Of a stretch of DNA of 64,000 nucleotides, positions 9,055 through 17,444 are shown one piece after another. Made by a program: the position numbers and the translations under genes. The DNA is from Clostridium sp. AWRP. GTDB lineage: Bacteria; Bacillota; Clostridia; Clostridiales; Clostridiaceae. The stretch is from NCBI RefSeq assembly GCF_004006395.2, contig NZ_CP029758.2, positions 4,092,001-4,156,000 on the forward strand. Direction: 5' to 3'. The notes under the pieces are model-generated. The model had not been told where the DNA came from. It searched no databases and worked only from the letters and a program-made list of their open reading frames with translations. Numbering within the stretch: the stretch's first letter is position 1; each line of letters starts with the position of its first letter.

Positions 9055-9837
9055 TCAATTTTTAAATAACTTTTCTAAAAATGAAGAAGCTTTATTAGTT
9101 TTTATTGGAAAATAAATCTCCTCTGTATCTTCTGTTATAGGTTTAAACTCATAGCCCTGTGATTTATAGTACTTTATTATTTCAGGGAGAGCAATGCAAG
9201 TATTTTTATGCATATAATCGCAGTGCATTAAAAGTATTACTGGATTGTGCTTATCTGGATCTTTAGTAGCCTCTTTGACTAGTTTATACGGTGGAATCTT
9301 TGGATTAATTCCATCAGATGCCTGTATGTTCCAGTCATATATTTTAAAATTATTGTTGTGCAATTTCTCTAAAAAGTTTTTGTTTAGGTGTTTCCTGCTC
9401 CCTCCTGGGAACCTTATTAAGTGACTTTCCTTCCCTGTAACTTTCTTTATTAATTCGTTAGATTTATTCATTTCATCTATAAAACTGTCACCATTTTTGT
9501 ATATTTTTCTATATTTATGAGTATATGTGTGAAGTCCTATACTGTGACCTTCACTATATATTCTCTTTACTACCTGTTCATTATCTTCTATTTGATTACC
9601 TATTAGAAAAAATGTGGCTTTTACATTGTTCTCCTTTAGTATATCTAGAAACTTATCTGTAAGTTTGCTAGGTCCGTCATCAAAAGTTAAGTAAATTATT
9701 TTTTTATTATCCTTCTGTAAATCTTCATTCAAGTTATGTTTTGAATTATTTGCAAAAACCACATTGGAGTTTATTGTCATAAAAAATATGCACATAAACA
9801 CAGCTGCCCTGACAAATATGTTATTTTTATATTTCAA
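9055..9837 (-). CDS. Secreted polysaccharide deacetylase (NodB domain)
   Basis: 260 residues. N-terminal hydrophobic signal sequence (about 8-30). NodB motifs: LTFDDGPS (catalytic Asp and metal Asp), SIGLHTYTH (metal His pair) and RFPGG. In this family the enzyme removes N-acetyl groups from peptidoglycan or chitin-like polymers outside the cell. The likely start is TTG at 9837 after AGGAGGG. It follows the phosphatase gene by 13 bp and is probably co-transcribed. Closest in layout to clostridial PdaA/YlxY-like proteins; the substrate is not certain. Confidence 0.88.
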   Translation of the reverse strand: MKYKNNIFVRAAVFMCIFFMTINSNVVFANNSKHNLNEDLQKDNKKIIYLTFDDGPSKLTDKFLDILKENNVKATFFLIGNQIEDNEQVVKRIYSEGHSIGLHTYTHKYRKIYKNGDSFIDEMNKSNELIKKVTGKESHLIRFPGGSRKHLNKNFLEKLHNNNFKIYDWNIQASDGINPKIPPYKLVKEATKDPDKHNPVILLMHCDYMHKNTCIALPEIIKYYKSQGYEFKPITEDTEEIYFPIKTNKASSFLEKLFKN

Positions 9838-9850
9838 CCTATAAGCCCTC

Positions 9851-10801
9851 CTAATCTAAGTCTTTAACTGAATTTTTATTGCTTTTTAACCACTCAGACC
9901 AACTAGTATTAAAATTATCCTTATTTTCTTTTGCGTATTCATAGAACTTCTTTATAAATTCGGATCTCTCTGAGGATTTACTTCCAACTTTATGAAAAGG
10001 CTTAAGCAAATTTTTTCCTCCAAGCAAAATCTGTCTCTCCATTATATCTTCCAGACTTACATCTTTAGCATTTTTCATAATATCATACATTGTCATAAAA
10101 GTAGTAGTCCTTCCAATTCCAGCTTTGCAGTGAAAATGCATCCATGTACCTGGCGGTGTTTTCTTTACAATACTTATAAAATAATCCACCATTTCATCTG
10201 TAGGTCCTTCTGTATCTGTAACAGGTATTCTTACATAGGACATTTTATTTTCTTCTGCAAGTTCCCTCTCATCTTGAACTTTAGTTGGAATTATTTCTTT
10301 TTTTTCAATATCAAGTTCTTCATTTAATTTGATACCTTTTAACTTTTCGCTTTCATCCTTTAATACCTGATTCTTAGTAAGTCCCTTATTTGCATTATTT
10401 TTTTCTTCTCCTACCCAGCTAACTGCCAGATCGTTTATAAAACCATGAGACTCTTCCCTTAAATCTACTACTAATATAGGTACATTGCCTATTTCCTCTT
10501 TCACTATTTTTATATTCTGACCTGTAAACTGTGCACTGCCTGAAGCATTTAGTGAAGATAGTCCTTTTAAGTTTATAGACTTACCATAAGTTTTAATATT
10601 ATCTGTAGTTTTTCTAAATCTCTTAGGAATCTTATCTTTCTTTTTAGAGTCTATTTTAAGTTGTACATTTCTATTTTGTATTTGTTCAAGCTGCACATTT
10701 TTATTTTGCATTCCTGTAACTTCCCTGGAATATACTACAGGTACTCCAAGTAAAGATACCAAAAACATAGTGCACATAAAAACACTTAATTTTTTCTTCA
10801 T
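9851..10801 (-). CDS. Secreted PTP-like phytase / inositol polyphosphate phosphatase
   Basis: 316 residues with a signal peptide (hydrophobic 5-22). The active-site loop is HCKAGIGRTT (C-x5-R-T), preceded by PPGTWMHF and followed by the helix region MTMYDIM, as in cysteine phytases of the Selenomonas PhyA type and related dual-specificity phosphatases. The N-terminal part contains VVDLREESHGFI, also typical of this group. Predicted to remove phosphates from inositol polyphosphates or phospho-residues outside the cell. RBS GAGGTGG before ATG. First gene of a two-gene operon with the deacetylase. Substrate unproven. Confidence 0.82.
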   Translation of the reverse strand: MKKKLSVFMCTMFLVSLLGVPVVYSREVTGMQNKNVQLEQIQNRNVQLKIDSKKKDKIPKRFRKTTDNIKTYGKSINLKGLSSLNASGSAQFTGQNIKIVKEEIGNVPILVVDLREESHGFINDLAVSWVGEEKNNANKGLTKNQVLKDESEKLKGIKLNEELDIEKKEIIPTKVQDERELAEENKMSYVRIPVTDTEGPTDEMVDYFISIVKKTPPGTWMHFHCKAGIGRTTTFMTMYDIMKNAKDVSLEDIMERQILLGGKNLLKPFHKVGSKSSERSEFIKKFYEYAKENKDNFNTSWSEWLKSNKNSVKDLD

Positions 10802-10939
10802 ACCTTACCACCTCTTTTTTATTAATCATTGATATATTTTTTCAATATTTGATAAATAATATCTCTGCTTATTATGTGTATATTTTTTTATTCAATGCTA
10901 AAAATAACTATGTATTTTGAATCTAAGGAGGGTATTTTT

Positions 10940-11092
10940 ATGGCTAAAGCAGGAATGAGAAGGCCCAATCCAAGTGACCCTCATGGTACTGAAAGTAATA
11001 AAAAGATGAAGTCTAATAAAAATACTGTAAAACCTGTTAAGGAAATCCAGGGAAAAGCTAAAACTGGAAATAAAAAAGCAGGATTAATTTAG
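10940..11092 (+). CDS. Small basic conserved-type protein (50 aa)
   Basis: 50 residues starting MAKAGMRRPNPSDPHG, rich in Lys, Asn and Pro, with no membrane segment or cysteine. The ATG at 10940 was chosen because AAGGAGGG precedes it directly; the longer frame from 10874 has no such site. It is followed 12 bp later by a second tiny basic gene and a strong terminator, so both look translated. Size and composition recall spore-associated small proteins, but that is only an inference. Confidence 0.65.
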   Translation: MAKAGMRRPNPSDPHGTESNKKMKSNKNTVKPVKEIQGKAKTGNKKAGLI

Positions 11093-11104
11093 GAGGTAAT
11101 ATAA

Positions 11105-11227
11105 ATGACAAAGGACAGCCAACCTGATAACAAAAAGGCAAGAACTAAAAAAAGTAAAGGCCAAATACCTATTACTGAAGAAGGACAAAATCATAATAAA
11201 AACAATAAAAAGAAATCTACAAAATAG
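11105..11227 (+). CDS. Very small basic protein (40 aa)
   Basis: 40 residues, beginning MTKDSQPDNKKARTKKSKG and ending NNKKKSTK. ATG at 11105 lies behind AGGAGGTAATATAA, an ideal ribosome binding site that starts right after the preceding stop codon. Strongly hydrophilic, one third Lys/Arg. I do not recognise a family. Same operon as the 50-aa protein and ended by the hairpin at 11235. Confidence 0.6.
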   Translation: MTKDSQPDNKKARTKKSKGQIPITEEGQNHNKNNKKKSTK

Positions 11228-11234
11228 AAACATT

Positions 11235-11275
11235 AAAAACGGGAGAAGTCATATAATGACTTCTCCCGTTTTTAA
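11235..11275. terminator. Bidirectional terminator
   Basis: Perfect long stem AAAAACGGGAGAAGTCAT / ATGACTTCTCCCGTTTTT, A-rich on one side and T-rich on the other. It serves both the two tiny plus-strand genes and the convergent transporter gene. Confidence 0.9.
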
Positions 11276-12598
11276 TTAACTAAACATTTTAAGCAGTAAT
11301 GTTGCTATAACAACCATAGATGCTCCGCCAATTCTTGTAGATATTTGTGAAAATGGCATAAGTTCCATACGATTTGCTGAAGACAAGATTGCTACATCAC
11401 CTGTACCCCCAAGTCCACTGTGACATGCTGTAACTAAAGAAGATTCAATTGGATACATATTTATATACTTACCAATAAAAAATCCTGATGCCATCATTGA
11501 CAAAACTATGGATATACAAATAATAATGTATGCTGGTGTGATTGCTCTAACCAAATCACTAAATGGAGTATATAATACACCAATGCCAACTAACAACGGG
11601 TAAGTTAAGCTTGATGATACAAATTTATACAAATGATGAACACCTTGTTCTGTTTCAGGTGGTATAACATTAAGATACTTAACTATTGCTGCAGTAAATA
11701 TCATAATGATAGGTGCTGGTATTCCTATAAGTGGACTAGTTAAAAGACCAAATACATAGAAAGTACAAGCAATTAAAAGACCGCTCCCCATAAGCTTAAA
11801 ATCAACAGGTTTTTCAGCTTTTTGTTCTGCAAGTATTTCATTATCTTCTTTTGTCTTTACTAACAGTCCATTACCAGTAAGGTCTGGTCTCTTTTCAGCA
11901 TAACGTTTCAATACTCCAGCACTTACTATAGCAACAATATTTCCAAGTACTGCCGCTGGAACTAGTTTTGCAATAAGGAGACTTTGAGGTTGGTGTAAAA
12001 TTTCTGAATATCCCATAGTTAGTGGCAATATTCCTTCTCCAATTCCTCCATCAAGTATAGGGGCTACAATATAGAAAAAAGTATAACCTGGCTTATATCC
12101 AAATAATAAGCCCACTAACATTCCACCTGCAATTGCCATAATAGTTCCTACAACTAAAGGAACAAACATCCTGACAAAACCTTTTATCAGTACTTTCCTA
12201 TTCATTCCTAATATACTTCCTACAACCAAGCATGAAATATATAAATATAAGAAGTTAGAATTTTTCATTATTCCGGTAATCGCTTTCATGGATGTTGTGT
12301 TAAGCAGTTTAAAATATACCATCATAGAAGGTATTATTATTGATAAAATTGCAGCACCACCAATGTTTTTTAACACTGGAAGCTTTGATCCAAGGTCTCC
12401 GAAAAGTGTTCCTAAAACTATGATTATTGCAAAACCACCTATCATATCTGCAGGAAGTTTTTTTGTTACTGAAGCAAAATAGATTATTGCCGCCAGTACA
12501 ATAAATATTGGAAGAGGTGTAACCCCCACTTTATAATTTACAACTTTTGAAATAAAATTATTATTTTTAGATTTAGGCATGTTAATTGTACCTTGCAC
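11276..12598 (-). CDS. 2-hydroxycarboxylate:cation symporter (2HCT family; malate/citrate)
   Basis: 440 residues with about 11 membrane segments. The two GGxG-type re-entrant loops typical of 2HCT carriers (CitS, CitP, MaeN) are seen as DGGIGEGILPL in the middle and GLGGTGDVAILS near the end. Transports malate or citrate with Na+ or H+ into the cell. The start is GTG at 12598 behind AAGGGGGA. It follows the malic enzyme gene by 32 bp, and the CitA/CitB-type system lies upstream, so malate (MaeN-like) is the more likely substrate. Sequence alone does not settle malate versus citrate. Confidence 0.88.
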   Translation of the reverse strand: MQGTINMPKSKNNNFISKVVNYKVGVTPLPIFIVLAAIIYFASVTKKLPADMIGGFAIIIVLGTLFGDLGSKLPVLKNIGGAAILSIIIPSMMVYFKLLNTTSMKAITGIMKNSNFLYLYISCLVVGSILGMNRKVLIKGFVRMFVPLVVGTIMAIAGGMLVGLLFGYKPGYTFFYIVAPILDGGIGEGILPLTMGYSEILHQPQSLLIAKLVPAAVLGNIVAIVSAGVLKRYAEKRPDLTGNGLLVKTKEDNEILAEQKAEKPVDFKLMGSGLLIACTFYVFGLLTSPLIGIPAPIIMIFTAAIVKYLNVIPPETEQGVHHLYKFVSSSLTYPLLVGIGVLYTPFSDLVRAITPAYIIICISIVLSMMASGFFIGKYINMYPIESSLVTACHSGLGGTGDVAILSSANRMELMPFSQISTRIGGASMVVIATLLLKMFS

Positions 12599-12630
12599 GT
12601 AAATTCCCCCTTGTTTTCATATTCCCAACA

Positions 12631-13860
12631 TTAAATTTCAAGCAAAGTCTTAGTATGTTTTTCAACCATCTCTGGAGTGACATTCTTTTTCCTTGCAGCA
12701 CCTGTATCAATAGCAGCTTTTGCTACATATGCAGCTACTTTTGGAGCTATTCTCAAGTCAAAAGCGTTAGGTATTATATAGTCTGGTTTCAATTCTTCCT
12801 CGCTTACAAGTTCTGCTATTGCATATGCTGCAGCTATTTTCATCTCATCATTTATTTCACTTGCCCTTACATCTAAAGCTCCTCTAAATATTCCTGGAAA
12901 AGCAAGTACATTGTTAACCTGATTTGGAAAATCTGACCTTCCTGTGCATACCACTTTAGCTCCAGCTTTTATAGCTAAATCAGGAAGTATTTCTGGATTT
13001 GGATTTGCCATTGCCATAATTATTGAATCTTTATTCATAGACTTTACCATTTCTTCAGTTACACAATTAGCTACAGATACTCCTAAAAATACATCTGCGC
13101 CTTTTAAAACATCAGCAAGAGTTCCTTTCTGAAGATTAGGATTTGTTATTTCTGCCATTTCATCCTTAAACTTATTCATTCCAATTGGTCTTTTCTTATA
13201 TATAGCACCTTTAGTGTCGCAAAGTATTACATTTTTTGTTCCCATCTTTATTAAAAGTTTTGTAATAGCAGTACCTGCTGCTCCTGCTCCATTTACAACA
13301 ATTTTTAAATCTTCAAATTTTTTATTTACTATCTTTAATGCATTTATAAGACAAGCTGATGAAACAACTGCCGTTCCATGTTGATCGTCATGAAATACAG
13401 GGATGTTACAAACTTCTTTAAGCTTTGATTCAATTTCAAAGCATTCTGGAGCTTTGATGTCCTCTAGATTTATTCCTCCAAAAGTTGGTTCCATAAGTTT
13501 TACAGCTGCTACAATCTCATTGATATCCTTACTTTCCAGACATATTGGAAATGCATCTACTCCAGCAAAAGTTTTAAATAAAACGGATTTTCCCTCCATA
13601 ACAGGAAGCCCTGCACCTGCACCTATATTGCCAAGTCCAAGAACAGCTGTGCCATTTGTTACAACAGCTACCCAATTCCCTTTTGATGTATAGTCATAAA
13701 TGCATTCTGGATTTTTATTAATTTCTAAGCAAGGTTCTGCAACTCCAGGCGTATATGCTAGCGTTAGATCTTGTTTGTTTTTAACCGGCACCTTACACTT
13801 TAGTGCAATTTTGCCTTCATTGTCTTTGTGAAATTTTAGTGCAGTTTCTTTTAGATTCAT
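12631..13860 (-). CDS. NAD(P)-dependent malic enzyme
   Basis: 409 residues, the short bacterial malic enzyme without the phosphotransacetylase domain. It converts malate to pyruvate and CO2 with NAD(P)+ and a divalent metal. Visible: LAYTPGVAEPC at the N-terminus, the metal region DDQHGTAVV and the nucleotide-binding VVNGAGAAGTA. The ATG at 13860 is used because GGAGGTAATATTA precedes it; the upstream TTG at 13875 would lie before that site. First gene of a two-gene unit with the 2HCT transporter. Co-substrate (NAD or NADP) is not decided here. Confidence 0.93.
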   Translation of the reverse strand: MNLKETALKFHKDNEGKIALKCKVPVKNKQDLTLAYTPGVAEPCLEINKNPECIYDYTSKGNWVAVVTNGTAVLGLGNIGAGAGLPVMEGKSVLFKTFAGVDAFPICLESKDINEIVAAVKLMEPTFGGINLEDIKAPECFEIESKLKEVCNIPVFHDDQHGTAVVSSACLINALKIVNKKFEDLKIVVNGAGAAGTAITKLLIKMGTKNVILCDTKGAIYKKRPIGMNKFKDEMAEITNPNLQKGTLADVLKGADVFLGVSVANCVTEEMVKSMNKDSIIMAMANPNPEILPDLAIKAGAKVVCTGRSDFPNQVNNVLAFPGIFRGALDVRASEINDEMKIAAAYAIAELVSEEELKPDYIIPNAFDLRIAPKVAAYVAKAAIDTGAARKKNVTPEMVEKHTKTLLEI

Positions 13861-14025
13861 TAATATTACCTCCAAACAATATTTAAATTATAAAAATAAT
13901 TGCCTTATTACCTTATTTTCAAGTTTATTATAAATTTCATATTGCAATTTATAAAGTTATTGAAACTTTCTAAATAATTTTGTAACTAAAGTAAGTGAAA
14001 ACCTTTAACTCAAATTTACGCAAAG

Positions 14026-14059
14026 AAAAAACCTTTAGTTTTTAACCTAAAGGTTTTTT
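14026..14059 (-). terminator. Terminator of the two-component operon
   Basis: AAAAAACCTTTAG / CTAAAGGTTTTTT stem just downstream of the response-regulator stop codon, with T-runs in both directions. Confidence 0.85.
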
Positions 14060-14063
14060 CTTA

Positions 14064-14774
14064 TCACATATATCTTTTTATATAACTATTTTCAATGTCT
14101 ACACATTTATATTTATGCATAGGCCTTCCAACAGAACCATAAATAACTTCCATTTTTAGAGCACCCAGTTTATTTAAAAAACTTAAATATTTCTTCATGG
14201 AAATTCTTGATATTCCAACATATCTTGCAATTTCACTTGTTGAAAATGTATCTTCTTTCATTTCTATTACCTTTGTCCATACTTTTTTCAAAGTATTTTT
14301 ATCAAGTCCTTTTGGCAGCTGTGGAGCTACTTGATTTTCCTCCCTATTATTTAGAATAAGCTGATCAAGTTCTGTCTGACTAAGCTCTTTTTTTTGTTTC
14401 ATAAAATTCTGTGCTTCTCTATAGGCAGATAATGCTGAGTTAAATCTATCAAATTCAAAGGGTTTTATTAAATAATCTACTGCACCGTATTGTAAAGCTC
14501 TTTTTATAGTTTGAATATCACAAGCAGCCGATACAACAATTATATCCACTTCTTTACCCATTCTTCTTACTTGAGATAATAATTCCAATCCACTTAAACC
14601 AGGCATATATATATCCAATAAAATTAATTGTATATCGCTTGTTTTTAAAACTTTTACAGCTTCCTCAAAGGAACGTGCTACAGCTTTTAATTTAAATCCA
14701 CCTACTTGACTGAGGTATTTTTTGTTAAACTCTGCAACCATAGGATCATCTTCAACAATTAAGACATTAATCAT
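14064..14774 (-). CDS. Response regulator, CitB/DcuR/MalR type
   Basis: 236 residues. Receiver domain: acidic pair EDD at 8-10, phospho-acceptor Asp in LILLDIYMPG, and the conserved Lys in YLIKPFEF. The C-terminal helix-turn-helix (SEIARYVGISRISMKKYLS) is that of CitB-type regulators of C4-dicarboxylate and citrate genes. It overlaps the kinase gene by 8 bp and carries its own site AAGGAGAGA, so translation is coupled. Predicted to switch on the neighbouring malic enzyme and transporter genes in response to external malate. Confidence 0.9.
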   Translation of the reverse strand: MINVLIVEDDPMVAEFNKKYLSQVGGFKLKAVARSFEEAVKVLKTSDIQLILLDIYMPGLSGLELLSQVRRMGKEVDIIVVSAACDIQTIKRALQYGAVDYLIKPFEFDRFNSALSAYREAQNFMKQKKELSQTELDQLILNNREENQVAPQLPKGLDKNTLKKVWTKVIEMKEDTFSTSEIARYVGISRISMKKYLSFLNKLGALKMEVIYGSVGRPMHKYKCVDIENSYIKRYM

Positions 14775-16377
14775 TTACCATTCTCTCCTTGCTCTTATAA
14801 GGTATATAAATTGAAAATAGAGTGCCCTTACCTAACTCTGAGTATATTTCAATCTCACCACCTAATCTCTCTACACTTTTTTGTACTAAATAGAGACCCA
14901 ATCCTCTGTCATTTCCTTTTGTTGAATAACCTTTTATAAAAAGTTTTTTTTTGGTATCTTCATCAATTCCAGAACCACTATCATTTACTTCTATAGTCAA
15001 AGTTTCTTTCTCGTATAGTAATGTTAAATTTATTATCTTTTCTTTGGAATCCTTTACAGCTTCCACTGCATTTTCAAGTAAATTGCCAAGTATAGTTACA
15101 ACTTCATGAGTTAACTCATGATTTTCTGGCTCAGGGATAAAACAATCTTCGCATACTTTTAACTTGACATTGATTTCTCTAGCATAGCTCATTTTACCTA
15201 AAATAAATCCGGCAAGTACAGGATCTTTTACATGCCTTACTATAAATCCTATCTGCTCTTGATATTTATTTGCAATTCCATTTATATAGTTTGTAAGTTC
15301 ATCATAGCATTTCATATGTAACATACCTAATATAACATGCAATTTGTTCATAAACTCATGAGTTTGTGCCCTAAGTGCATCTGCATATTGTTTTACTCCT
15401 GTAAGCTGTTCCGCTAATACTTTCATTTCAGTTTTATCACGAAAAGTTGATATGGCACCTACAATTTTCTTATTTACTAAAATTGGCATACGATTAGTCA
15501 AAATCTTTATTCCTCTAAGATCTTGCACCTGGTCAAATTCTGGTTGTCCAGTTTTTAGAACATGGTTTAATCTGGTATTTGGAACACAATCCTCTGCTTT
15601 TTCACCAATAAGGTTGGTAATGCCTGCTTTGTTGAATATCCGGGCTGCCTCTTCATTTACCAGAGTAATTCGGCAGTTTTCATCTACAGTTATAACACCT
15701 TCTCTTATTGAGTAAAGCATTGCATTTTGTTCTTCTAAAAGTTTTGCAATTTTCCAAGGTTCTAATCCAAACATAGTTTTTTTAATACTTTTGGCAAGCA
15801 GCATAGCCCCTATAACTCCAACTATAAACCCTATACCTATACCTAAATATATAATCATTCTACTTTGCCAAACAGCCTGCTGTACAGTGTTTAGCGATAT
15901 TCCAACACAAACCATTCCTACTTGCTTGCCGTCTGCATTGAATATTGGAACAAATGCTCTAAGTGACTTACCCAATGTCCCCTGAGCAGTTGAAACGTAT
16001 TCATGGCCTTTCAGAGCCTCTACATCGTCACCACCAACAAAATGCTTTCCTAGTTGATTTACATCGGGATGTGATTTTCTTATACCTTTCATGTCAGTAA
16101 CTACAACAAATTCTACATCAGTTGATTTTCTTATTTTATTCGCTAGTTCTTGAATGGATTTTTCATTCTTCTTATCACTTAAAGATTCAATTATAGTAGG
16201 TGAATTGGCAACCATCTTCGCAATATAGGACGCTTTATTAGATAGATTTTTTTCTGCGTTACTTGATATTTTTGCGCTTATAAGAACATCAGTTACTAAT
16301 AGAGAAATGGCTACCACTCCACAAACAAGTAAAGTTATAGTGGTCTGTAAAGTTAATCTAGGTTTTTTTATTCTCAT
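14767..16377 (-). CDS. Sensor histidine kinase, CitA/DcuS/MalK type
   Basis: 536 residues. Membrane helix (about 13-33), extracytoplasmic sensor domain (about 35-165), second helix (about 172-195), cytoplasmic PAS domain with DENCRITLVNEEAARIF, and a Spo0B-type dimerisation helix whose phospho-His lies in RAQTHEFMNKLHVI. The HATPase domain has DSGSGID and GLGLYLVQKS. The periplasmic fold is that which binds dicarboxylates or citrate. The ATG at 16377 (after GGAGGAAAT) is preferred; the upstream extension to 16446 is repeat sequence, not protein. The 5' leader contains repeat copy D. Confidence 0.9.
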   Translation of the reverse strand: MRIKKPRLTLQTTITLLVCGVVAISLLVTDVLISAKISSNAEKNLSNKASYIAKMVANSPTIIESLSDKKNEKSIQELANKIRKSTDVEFVVVTDMKGIRKSHPDVNQLGKHFVGGDDVEALKGHEYVSTAQGTLGKSLRAFVPIFNADGKQVGMVCVGISLNTVQQAVWQSRMIIYLGIGIGFIVGVIGAMLLAKSIKKTMFGLEPWKIAKLLEEQNAMLYSIREGVITVDENCRITLVNEEAARIFNKAGITNLIGEKAEDCVPNTRLNHVLKTGQPEFDQVQDLRGIKILTNRMPILVNKKIVGAISTFRDKTEMKVLAEQLTGVKQYADALRAQTHEFMNKLHVILGMLHMKCYDELTNYINGIANKYQEQIGFIVRHVKDPVLAGFILGKMSYAREINVKLKVCEDCFIPEPENHELTHEVVTILGNLLENAVEAVKDSKEKIINLTLLYEKETLTIEVNDSGSGIDEDTKKKLFIKGYSTKGNDRGLGLYLVQKSVERLGGEIEIYSELGKGTLFSIYIPYKSKERMVND

Positions 16378-16391
16378 ATTTCCTCCAAATA

Positions 16392-16553
16392 CTTTATCTG
16401 ATGGCCACCTACTGTAACACTCCCACTTATAACAATAGCTACGCACCTAGATAATTCATCTAAATTTAGTGGGAGAAACAAAAACTCTAAAGAGAAAGCG
16501 ACTATCACCAAATCAAAGACTTGGGATATCTGCTTTTCCCACTAAGTAAGATT
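16392..16553 (-). repeat. Structured intergenic repeat, copy D (candidate leader RNA)
   Basis: Minus-strand member of the family. It shares with copy A the segment TCTTTGATTTGGTGATAGTC and with all copies the 3' box (here AGTGGGAGTGTTAC...CATCAGATAAA). On plus coordinates the arm closes through AGTGGGA (16468-16474) / TCCCACT (16537-16543); the inner hairpin is CCAAATC (16508-16514) / GACTTGG (16518-16524). Compared with copy A, one A-U pair becomes G-U, so pairing is kept. The 5' hairpin of copies A and C is missing. It ends 15 nt before the kinase start codon. Confidence 0.6.
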
Positions 16554-16769
16554 CATTGATATTCAAATCTATTTTAATTATAACATGTTTTCCATTAATC
16601 TTCATATAAATGCTATTTCTGTCATGTAACGACTTATTTTTTTCCAATTTTTAAAAATATTTTTTCCATTCTTTTAATATTTGACTTATAGTAATCTGGG
16701 TGATATAATTTAATACTGCATAAGATAATAATTATGCGATGTTAAGTATTCAAACACTTAACCCAACAT

Positions 16770-17129
16770 GGGGGCGCAATGGTTTCGACAGGGGTGTGAT
16801 GTGTTTGAGAAGCGAGTCGAGGGAACCTGTGGGCCCGCGTTAAAAAACTATAGGATTAAATATAAACGAAAATAATAACGAAAATTTAGCTTTAGCAGCA
16901 TAGTCTGCTAGCCGTCAGCCTGGACTTCCCGCGATCCAGGGTCTGGCGCCGATAGCGGGGAAACGAGCCTAGGAAAGCTTTGACCTAGGAACGGAATTTA
17001 TGAAGCTACTGAATTCAGAAGCCTGTCCTTAGGCGTCTGAAGGAGGGAATTTCAAATTAAGGACTGCACTCGGAGATGCTCAAATGTTTCTGCTTTTGGA
17101 CAGGGGTTCGATTCCCCTCGCCTCCACCA
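16770..17129 (+). ncRNA. ssrA: tmRNA (SsrA), trans-translation RNA
   Basis: 360 nt. The 5' end GGGGGCG pairs with CGCCTCC before the encoded ACCA at the 3' end. The T-arm GGGGTTCGATTCCCC and the 5' signature GCAATGGTTTCGACAGGGG are intact. The tag reading frame runs GAAAATAATAACGAAAAT then TTAGCTTTAGCAGCATAG, giving ENNNENLALAA (or NENNNENLALAA if the preceding AAC is the resume codon). It rescues stalled ribosomes with SmpB and marks products for proteolysis. A strong terminator follows. Confidence 0.97.
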
Positions 17130-17145
17130 TACATATCCACGATAC

Positions 17146-17183
17146 AAAAAAACCGTATTGGAAAAATCCAATACGGTTTTTTT
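17146..17183 (+). terminator. tmRNA terminator
   Basis: AAAAAAACCGTATTGG / CCAATACGGTTTTTTT stem-loop followed by T-run, 17 nt after the tmRNA 3' end. Confidence 0.93.
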
Positions 17184-17444
17184 GATGGTAATAGCTAATT
17201 ATTTTTATAAGATACTATTAACTTACTTCATACTAAATATTTATATATTAATTATTTAAAAGTTGTAGTTAGGTTGGATTTTATGGAGAGAGAAAGAAAG
17301 TTATAATTAAATAATCTTCTACTACTTACTGTATAGAAATTTTCTTTGTTACAATTGATTTTATGATTTGCAAATTAGTATAAATTTTCATATAACTACA
17401 ATAATAAAGATAGATTTAAATAGTTATTTAAGAGGAGGAATATA

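Noticed and set aside
12586..12876. 96-codon ORF opposite the malic enzyme
   Set aside because: Antisense shadow of a well-supported gene, with Cys/Phe-rich composition typical of reverse frames.
16378..16446. Upstream 23-codon extension of the sensor kinase
   Set aside because: It is made of repeat copy D and has no ribosome binding site; the ATG at 16377 has GGAGGAAAT in front.
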